Assembly (NCBI RefSeq): GCF_001278845.1
Contig: NZ_CP012590.1
Coordinates: forward strand, 2,356,001-2,420,000
DNA: 64,000 nt
From: Actinomyces sp. oral taxon 414
Lineage (GTDB): Bacteria; Actinomycetota; Actinomycetes; Actinomycetales; Actinomycetaceae
Direction: 5' to 3'
This document shows positions 63,259-64,000 of the stretch, in pieces. How positions within the stretch are numbered: position 1 is the first letter of the stretch; the number at the start of each line of letters is the position of its first letter. Below the pieces are notes generated by a model that was not told the DNA's origin, made no database searches, and was given only the letters and a program-made list of their open reading frames with translations. The position numbers and the translations under genes were made by a program.

Positions 63259-64000
63259 GTGCAGTACGTCGACTCCCGCGACCTCCGCAAGGAGCGGGGG
63301 GCCTTCTTCACCCCCGAGCCGCTGGCCGCCTTCATCGCCGACTGGGCGCTGCGCGACCCCGACGACTCGGTCCTCGAGCCCTCCTGCGGCGAGGCCGTCT
63401 TCCTGCACGCCGCCGCCGCCCGGTTGCGGGCCCTCGGCGCCTCCCCGGCCGCCGGCCAGCTCACCGGCGTGGACCTGCACGCCGCCTCCGTGGACAGGGC
63501 CCGCCGTCGTCTGAGCGGGGCGGGCCTGAGCGCCCGCCTAACCGTGGCTGACTTCTTCGACTACCGCGCCGCCCGCCCGGTCCGGGCCATCATCGGCAAC
63601 CCGCCCTACATCCGCTACCAGGACTTCCGGGGCGCCGCCCGCGCCGGGGCGCGCCGGGCCGCGCTGGCCCAGGGGGTCGGGCTGACCGCCCTGGCCTCCT
63701 CGTGGGCGGCCTTCGTCGTGCACGCCACCTCCTTCCTCGACGTCGGCGGGAGGATGGGGCTCGTCCTGCCCGCGGAGCTGCTGAGCGTCAACTACGCCGC
63801 GCCGGTGCGCGAGTTCCTGTTGCGCCGCTTCGAGCGGGTGCGCCTGGTCCTGTTCGACGAGCGCGTCTTCCCCGGCGTCCAGGAGGAGGTCGTCCTCCTG
63901 CTGGCCGACGGCCACACGACCGGCCCCAGCGCCGACCACGTCGAGCTCGCCCGACTCCGCGGCCTCGACGATCTCAGTGGCCCCGGCGGGCTTATCGGCG
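63259..64000 (+). CDS. N6-adenine DNA methyltransferase, partial (5' part)
   Basis: The frame opens with GTG at 63259 after AGGGAGGA and stays open for 247 codons to the window edge. Motifs of gamma-type N6-adenine methyltransferases are in order: motif X RKERGAFFTPEPLAAFIADW, motif I LEPSCGEAVF, TGVDLHAASVDRARRRL and the catalytic motif IV IIGNPPYIRYQD. It resembles Eco57I-like or type I/BREX-like enzymes, so it probably belongs to a restriction-modification or other defence locus that continues to the right. The target domain is beyond the window. Confidence 0.88.
   Translation, partial: MQYVDSRDLRKERGAFFTPEPLAAFIADWALRDPDDSVLEPSCGEAVFLHAAAARLRALGASPAAGQLTGVDLHAASVDRARRRLSGAGLSARLTVADFFDYRAARPVRAIIGNPPYIRYQDFRGAARAGARRAALAQGVGLTALASSWAAFVVHATSFLDVGGRMGLVLPAELLSVNYAAPVREFLLRRFERVRLVLFDERVFPGVQEEVVLLLADGHTTGPSADHVELARLRGLDDLSGPGGLIG

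Overview
The window is a very GC-rich actinobacterial chromosome segment, most plausibly from an Actinomyces-like member of the Actinomycetaceae. The support is gene content rather than a marker gene: a fused KGD-type 2-oxoglutarate enzyme, monomeric NADP isocitrate dehydrogenase, a SigR/RsrA redox switch, the 24-residue ribosomal protein bL37, frequent GTG starts, ATGA overlaps and likely leaderless transcripts. No rRNA or tRNA gene was seen.

Layout. 1-8 kb: a partial gene at the left edge with a good sigma-70 promoter, a decayed stretch, an esterase/GDPD pair, a proline-rich M23 peptidase and two CNNM/CBS membrane proteins. 8.3-10.8 kb: a lower-GC gene for a membrane-anchored P-loop NTPase with a TPR array, probably acquired. 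11-16.8 kb: kgd, a MerR regulator and an SGNH-fold protein. 17-19.3 kb: a decayed IS5-type element that cuts an operon, followed by a membrane protein. 19.4-23.8 kb: LysR and TetR regulators and an ABC exporter. 23.9-31 kb: bL37, rsrA-sigR, a DoxX-like protein, icd, aroA and rsgA. 31-33.7 kb: a repeat-rich spacer, a GNAT protein and an Fe-S-type HTH regulator.

33.8-60.2 kb is a nitrate/nitrite and molybdenum region. It holds a NirK-like three-cupredoxin protein with a membrane partner, a DUF2249 protein, moaA, moaD, moaE, moeA, moaC, mobA, moaB/mog, narK, narGHJI, modA, a fused modBC and moeB. Together these would import molybdate, build molybdopterin guanine dinucleotide, supply it to nitrate reductase, exchange nitrate and nitrite, and reduce nitrite to NO. 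narG carries an in-frame TGA at codon 199 although the rest of the operon is intact. Two Imm50-like immunity genes and a third unknown gene sit between nar and mod without a visible toxin. 60.4-64 kb holds a zinc alcohol dehydrogenase, two small membrane proteins and the 5' part of an N6-adenine DNA methyltransferase cut by the window edge.

The most unusual signal is in the spacers. At least four families of long palindromic repeats occur there. One has four copies of exactly 120 bp and another three copies with a constant 9-nt loop. In both families, arm changes are compensated on the opposite arm. A 62-bp inverted repeat encloses a spacer that holds one copy of each. These look like a mobile or structurally selected repeat system concentrated around the Mo/nitrate genes.
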